From Cochliopodium minus (lineage: Eukaryota > Discosea > Himatismenida > Cochliopodiidae): a DNA stretch of 11,613 nucleotides. This document shows, in pieces, positions 6,922 through 11,613 of the stretch. A model generated the notes under the pieces. The model was not told the origin of the DNA and did no database searches. It saw nothing but the letters and a program-made list of their open reading frames with translations. Each line of letters starts with the position of its first letter. Within the stretch, counting starts at the first letter, position 1. A program made the position numbers and the translations under genes. The DNA lies in the NCBI GenBank assembly GCA_024220525.1, contig JAMYWO010000544.1, positions 7,325 to 18,937 of the forward strand. Reading direction: 5' to 3'.

Positions 6922-9900
6922 TTACAAAAAACAAAAATTAAATATAAAAGCCCGAATGGGTCTAGGAATTTGAAGACGGACAGGAACAGAAGCCTTGAGA
7001 GCCAAGAGAAAAGTGAAGATCTGAGTCTGAAATAATCCGTTGAAGAAAAAATGACGTTTTTCGTTCCAAGGTTTCTTATCCTTGCAATCAGAAATAAGTA
7101 AACGAAGTTTAGATTCGTTTTGGATAGGAGAAGGACTAATTCCGTGACATAAAATAACAGAAAGAGCAGTGTAATTTTTGTTGTTCTTTAGAAATATTAA
7201 CAAGTTCTTTTGCACTTGGGAATCCATGATTGGTAAGTTGGCATCACATTTGTACTCGAGGAAAAGTTTGAGGTAACCGATGTTGCTCTGGTCTTTTTCG
7301 CACTCCAAGTGGAGAAAGGTCTTTTTTGGAATGTCCATGTTGTTGGGATCTGCTCCTTTTTCAAGGAATTTTCTTTTATGAATTAAAATTTGAAATAAAA
7401 ATAAAAAAAAGAACATTTTTTTACTTTAAGAGATCGTAACTAGAATTCTTGTTAAAGTAAGCATAGTAAAAAGGTGATTTGTTAAGAGAATCTTTGATGT
7501 TAAGATCTGTTTTGTCCAATCTGGAAAGGAAGGGAGTCACCATGGAAAGAGACAAGTTTTTGCTTTCGCAAAGAAAATGCAAAGGGGACCGATTAGAACT
7601 GTCGGTTGTTTTAGGACCTGCATTATTTTCGAGGAAATATTCTAAAAAAAAAAAAATTTATTGCATTTTTTTTGATGAAATAATTAATTAAAAACCTATC
7701 ATTTCTTCTTTAACATTTTTGTTTTCGCAATAAAAGTGAAGTGGTGTTTTAAAATACTTATTTTTCTTTTGGAAAGTTTTTTAATCAGTTTTTTTGTATT
7801 GTTTTTTGTGAATATTTTTTTTCTTACAGTGTTACAGTCTTTGTTGTATGAGAGAAGTAGCTTGAGTATTTCAGGACTAGGATTGTATAAGGAAGAGAGA
7901 TGAAGGGGAGTGTTTCTGTCTTCATCACAAGCCTCAACTTGAGCTTTATTTTCTAACAATACTTTTACAATGTCTTCTCCCTTCTCTCTTATTGAAGCAT
8001 AGTGCAGTGAAGTTTTACTTTTAAAATTTATTTTTAATTTTAAAAATTTTGTTTTTTATTTTATTTGTAGACCTGTTTTCGTCTTTCATATTCACTTCTG
8101 TCTCGTATTTGAAGAATTTAGAAAGTGCCAAAGGGTTATCACTATTGATGGAGATATAATGAAGAGGAGACTTGTTTTGGAAATCTTGCAAATTTGGGTT
8201 TGCTTTATTGGACAACAAGAGGTCCTTAAAATGAATGTAATAAAAAACAAAAAAATTTTAAAATAAAAAATAAATACAAACAAATTTGGGTTGTTTTGAG
8301 AAATAGCTGCGAAATGAAGAGGACTTTGTTGCAAAGAATTGAGCAAGTTGAGTTTGCTTCCTTGCTTCAAGAGCATTTTCGCACCTTCTTCGTCTCCTTT
8401 CCTGCAAGCGTAATGTAAAGGAGTGTTTTTTTCGCTATCTACTTGATTAAAAGAAAATAAGATCATATTTTCATTCCTGAATTTTGATTTTATTTTTTAC
8501 CTTGTAAATTAGGTTCACATTTATTCTCCAAAAGCAATGTAATTAATTTGTGGTCATTTCTGGACGAAGCCTTTAAATTTGTTAATTAAAACTTAAAATT
8601 TCTCATTTGAGTTTTTTTATTTGCTAATTTTTATTTGCTGAAAAAATTTTTTTTTACATAGTGAAGCACAGATTTTTTCTCGTCATCTATCAAGTTAGGG
8701 TCGGATTTAAACTGTAAAAGGAGCTTTACAAACAGTTTATCTTGGGAATTTTCATCACCACCTTTTTAATAATGAAAAAATTCCTTTAAAATTGTATTTT
8801 TTCTTTTTTTTTTCATTTTTTTAATAATTTTTTTAATTCAAATATTAGATTAGATTTAGATATCTTGTTTTCTTTTACTTTCGATCATGTTGTTGATTGA
8901 GTAATGGAGTGGTGATTTCAAGTTTTCGTCCACTGTGTTCACCATTGAATTGGAATTAATGAGGGATTTCAAGATAGTTTGATTATGGGAGTGAATTGCT
9001 GCATAGTGCAAGCTTATTTTTCCTTCTTTATCTTTTATGTTAACATCTATTTTTGACTCTATCAAATTCTTTTAAGAAGTTTTAATTTAAATCAAAATTA
9101 ATTTAAGTTTTTAAAATTTTTAAAATATCAATGGATAATGCAAATTAATTTGAATTATAGTTTAATAGTTAGAACCTTCTTCAAACAAGATAAAATGAGA
9201 AATAATTTTCTGAAAACATTTTGAAAATTTTTTAAAAACTTAAACGAGCATGCAGTAAAACCAAGAATCTCATTAAAATTAAAAATAAAATGTTATTCTA
9301 TGTCACAATTAGCAACCCAATGATTTTTTTAAAAAAATCATTTGAAAGCAGCAAATCCATTATATTCTGATATGAAGAAATAATTTTTAAATATTAAAAT
9401 AAATATCTTTGCTCTTTTTTATCAATTTATTTCTATCCCAAATTTCTTAAATAGTGAATTTTATTTCAAAAATTACATCTATCAGATCTGAATTTTCCTT
9501 TTGGGAAGCATAATGCAATGCTGTTTTGTTATGCACATTGATATGATTTGGATCACATTTATTATTCAAAATCAATTCTGGGAGGAATAAAATAAAAGTG
9601 ACAATGTATATTTTTTGATTTACCTATAATCTCTTTGGGTATTCTATTATTATTTTGTGAGAATATAATCAATGAATTGTTCCCTTCATCATCTGATAGA
9701 TTTGTATCTGCCTTATTTTCAATCAAGATCTTTATGGCCTCGATGGAATTATTGTTTAGGCAGAAATGATGGAGAGGAGACTTTCCTTTAAATTTCTGAT
9801 TTGGATCTAATTTGCTCTCGAGCAAGAATTGGAGGACATCGAGATCATTTCCTCTAAATTCTTTCTTCTCACAAATAAAATGCAATGTTGATTTGAAATC

Positions 9901-9999
9901 ACCATGATTTCCTCTTTCATAAACAAGTAATTTGATAATCTCTTTCTGCAAATTCATTTGCTTTTCCAAATTTTCGACTCTGCTTTTAAGTTCCTCCAT
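6922..9999 (-). CDS. Ankyrin-repeat protein, about 16 repeats, 11 exons
   Basis: Spliced model: exons 9999-9624, 9577-9477, 9068-8879, 8761-8658, 8570-8501, 8441-8278, 8224-8073, 8017-7828, 7756-7696, 7641-7425 and 7372-6922. The phases agree at all ten junctions; 2076 nt encode 691 residues. The protein starts with a short coiled coil (MEELKSRVENLEKQMNLQ). Ankyrin repeats follow, recognised by their TPLH-type turn: STLHFIC, SPLHHFC, TALHYAS, ISLHYAA, SPLHYSI, SVLHYAS, TPLHYAC, SPLHFAA, SPLHYIS, TSLHYAS, TPLHLSS, TPLHFYC, SPLHFLC and weaker ones. Each is followed by [LI]LL-x-[NS]-K type helices. The last 70 or so residues are non-repeat and end RLQIPRPIRAFIFNFCFL. Ankyrin arrays bind other proteins; no catalytic domain is present, so the partner is unknown. 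The weakest junction is the GTCTAC donor at 8072. Intron 2 (9069-9476) is the only long one and holds no further coding sequence that I can see. Confidence 0.9.
9319..9342. repeat. 24-bp perfect palindrome in ankyrin-gene intron 2
   Basis: The sequence AATGATTTTTTT is followed directly by its exact reverse complement. It lies in the 408-nt intron 2 of the ankyrin gene. It could form a cruciform or RNA hairpin, but A/T-rich DNA produces such palindromes easily. Confidence 0.6.
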
Positions 10000-10224
10000 T
10001 TTTTTTTAAATTTTTGTAAAAATAAAAATAAAAAAAAATGAAAAAAATTATTTGTTGAAACGATCTTGATTTATTGATTTCTTTTTTTTCAATTTGCATT
10101 TTCTTGAGGAGATCCAGAAGAATATAATTTGTCTCTTGAGAATTTTAATTTTTTTTTTTATAATCTGCGAATCTTGACTATAAATATGGGTTTCTATGAA
10201 AATTGTTGAACATTAAAATTGTTT
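10000..10224. other. Noncoding spacer upstream of the ankyrin gene
   Basis: A/T-rich sequence with several poly-T and poly-A runs between the start of the ankyrin gene and the end of the interrupted minus-strand ORF. It should contain the ankyrin gene promoter, but I see no specific motif and no open frame with coding character. Confidence 0.4.
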
Positions 10225-10620
10225 TTAAAGTTCAATGATTGATTTTTTTTTGTATTGTAGTTTGTCAAAAGTAGGTTTTTCCAATATTTTTTTAAATTTT
10301 TCAAATTGTTTACATTTGAATGAAAAATTAAAAAATCGAATTCACCTGCCACCTGGTAATTTTATTAATTGATCATATGTGCAAAAATAAGATTTATCAT
10401 TCAAGGATTCTTTTAAATTAGGTAAATTGAGGGATGAATTCAAAAATAAAGAAAATGGATCCAAAAGGAAAAAAATGTTGCAGTTGTACAAATTTATATA
10501 AAAAGGGAAATAAGAATTAGAAACCATCAGCTTTGAATATACCACATGATTTTGGCAAAAAAATAAAATAGTGGTTAGGATGAATGATATAATTTGCAAA
10601 AAATGACATACCAAATACAT
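10225..10620 (-). pseudogene. Secreted-type hypothetical ORF interrupted by one in-frame TGA
   Basis: From the ATG at 10620 the frame reads MYLVCHFLQIISFILTTILF, a signal-peptide-like or membrane start, and continues through FPFYINLYNCN and KSYFCTYDQLIKLPGGR to a TGA at 10344-10342. The same frame then stays open for another 38 codons (IRFFNFSF, KQFEKFKKILEKPTFDKL) to TAA at 10227-10225, with coding-like composition on both sides of the stop. The simplest reading is a gene killed by a nonsense mutation. Other readings are a true end at 10342 (92 residues), or use of the donor-like AG/GTGAAT at the same place, but no acceptor AG occurs before the downstream coding stretch. I recognise no family. 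Confidence 0.35.
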
Positions 10621-10744
10621 CAATGAAAAAACGAGGTATTATTCAATATAAAAAATAATAAAATTTATGAATGCAGGAAAAGGAAATTAGAAGGTAAAAT
10701 ATTCTTTATAAATAAATTTTATCATCAAAGTTAATGTGAAATAG

Positions 10745-11521
10745 AAAAGGAAATCCAAAGTGACAATAGGTTCATAGAAGAATTAGAAAAACAGTTCAAG
10801 ATAGAGTAGAAAAAGAAATTGGGGTGATTGTGGTAGATGCTGTGAGAAGAGATAGGGAAAGAGACCAAAAGAAATTAATACAAGTTAAGAAAAAGTACAA
10901 AGCAAAAGTAAATGAGATTATGATTTTAAAGGATAGAAAGAGAAAAGTTTTACAAACAAACATGAAAAAGGAAAAAAATAAGGTTGGTGTACTTAACAGC
11001 CTCTTCAAAAAAATTCACAAAGAGAAAGTTAAAGGGGACAAGATTATAAAAGAGGAAGAATAGGAAATTAGACATGTCCAAAATTTTACAACTTTATTGG
11101 CGAATATTAATTTATAACAAACAAATTGTAAAATTTTGAACATATCTAATAGGAAATTAAAAATATTCACAAAGAAAAAGTTGAAGGAGACAAGATAATA
11201 AAAGAGAAAGATGAGAAAATTAAAGAGATGGAAGCTAGAATACTTCATTTGGAGGAGCCATACTCGCAAATGGCTAACAGCCAGCCTTCTGGTTTCCTTG
11301 ACTCACTAAGGGAATGTGATAGTAAAAAAAAAAAAATTATCATTTTTTTCATTTTATACTTTTTTTTTTTATCAATATTAGGAATTTAAAATTAGGAATT
11401 TTTTTAATTTTTATTAAAATTATTTTGAAATTTAGGAGATCTAAAATTTAAAGTTGAGAATGTTTCAGGGTTATTTGACGAATATTCTTTAGATTGGAGA
11501 ATGAACAAAACAATGATTTTG
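10745..11521 (+). pseudogene. Lysine-rich coiled-coil gene, disrupted
   Basis: Plus-strand coding remains. 10745-10806 reads KEIQSDNRFIEELEKQ then hits TAG (10807-10809). Switching frame near 10790 gives VQDRVEKEIG and an open stretch to 11060 that is rich in Lys, Glu and Arg with heptad-like spacing (RRDRERDQKKLIQVKKKYK). It ends at TAG 11061-11063. After an inserted hairpin the same protein motif recurs (KIHKEKVKGDKIIKEEE before, NIHKEKVEGDKIIKEKDEKI after). The frame then runs to a donor at 11322, and an exon 11436-11521 (DLKFKVENVSGLFDEYSLDW) follows in phase. There is no ATG start. The frameshift, the stop and the insertion together point to a pseudogene; the 3' part may still be intact and continue past the window. 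A 17-nt stretch at 10677-10693 flanked by AG and GT could be an upstream microexon. The family is not recognised. Confidence 0.5.
11070..11147. mobile_element. MITE-like hairpin element (copy B) with target-site duplication
   Basis: A 78-bp insertion whose ends are inverted repeats of about 22 bp: left AGACATGTCCAAAATTTTAC, right end reverse complement AGATATGTTCAAAATTTTAC, both followed by AA. It is flanked by direct repeats AATAGGAAATT(A) at 11059-11070 and 11148-11159. It sits between two copies of a coiled-coil repeat, and the left flank aligns with uninterrupted coding sequence in the second copy (gaAGATGAGAAAATT region), as expected if the flank was duplicated on insertion. It is related by its ends to the element at 2516-2605. 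Confidence 0.7.
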
Positions 11522-11559
11522 GTAAAATTTTTTTCGACAATATTCATTTTTTTTAAAAT

Positions 11560-11613
11560 GATTTAAATGAAGAAGATTTAATTGGTAAAGAAATACTAAA
11601 TTTAAATTTAAAT
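11560..11613 (+). CDS. Possible further exon, open to the window end
   Basis: Eighteen open codons (DLNEEDLIGKEILNLNLN) would continue in phase after the exon ending at 11521. The expected acceptor AG is absent: the sequence before it is TTTTAAAAT. Either the acceptor has mutated, consistent with decay of this gene, or this is not an exon. Confidence 0.25.

Noticed and set aside
7479-7691. Plus-strand ORF of 70 codons
   Set aside because: Antisense to ankyrin exon 10, which has repeat motifs and in-phase junctions.
10342-11063. A variant genetic code reading UGA or UAG as an amino acid
   Set aside because: The complete genes in the window use TAA, TAG and TGA as real ends with matching paralogue lengths, so interrupted frames are better read as decay.
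1-11613. tRNA or rRNA genes, CRISPR arrays, bacterial promoters or terminators
   Set aside because: No cloverleaf-like or conserved rRNA sequence and no regular repeat-spacer pattern was seen; the intron-rich gene structure makes bacterial signals irrelevant.

Overview
The window looks like nuclear DNA of an AT-rich, intron-rich unicellular eukaryote. The evidence is short GT-AG introns with T-rich acceptors, A-rich leaders before start codons, no bacterial operons or ribosome binding sites, and F-box, SPRY, leucine-rich-repeat and ankyrin-repeat proteins. An amoeba-like protist (amoebozoan or anaeramoebid type) fits, but the sequence alone does not fix the lineage. Most genes are split, so their models were built by joining exons by hand at GT...AG with matching phase; all five complete models keep one open frame.

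Layout. Positions 1-4666 (minus strand) hold a tandem family of F-box/SPRY genes: a partial copy cut by the window start (1-382), a complete six-exon copy (1018-3350) and a complete five-exon copy (3501-4666). A decayed SPRY exon lies at 448-518 and a small plus-strand ORF of unknown function at 634-831. Copy two has introns swollen by A/T simple repeats, and one of them carries a hairpin-type mobile element. A short divergent promoter region (4667-4755) separates copy three from a plus-strand leucine-rich-repeat gene (4756-5934), whose product ends in an F-box-like motif and a C-terminal membrane anchor. Convergent to it is a Golgin A7/ERF4-like membrane protein gene (6006-6830, minus), followed by an 11-exon ankyrin-repeat gene (6922-9999, minus; 691 residues, about 16 repeats). 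The right end is decayed: a UGA-interrupted ORF with a signal-peptide-like start (10225-10620, minus) and a lysine-rich coiled-coil gene broken by a frameshift, a stop codon and a 78-bp inverted-repeat element with 11-12 bp target duplications (10745-11521, plus).

How the genes may relate. F-box proteins normally bring substrates to SCF ubiquitin ligases, with SPRY, LRR or ankyrin domains doing the recognition. The window therefore holds several adaptor or recognition-type genes evolving by tandem duplication, gene conversion and decay. A shared pathway is inference only.
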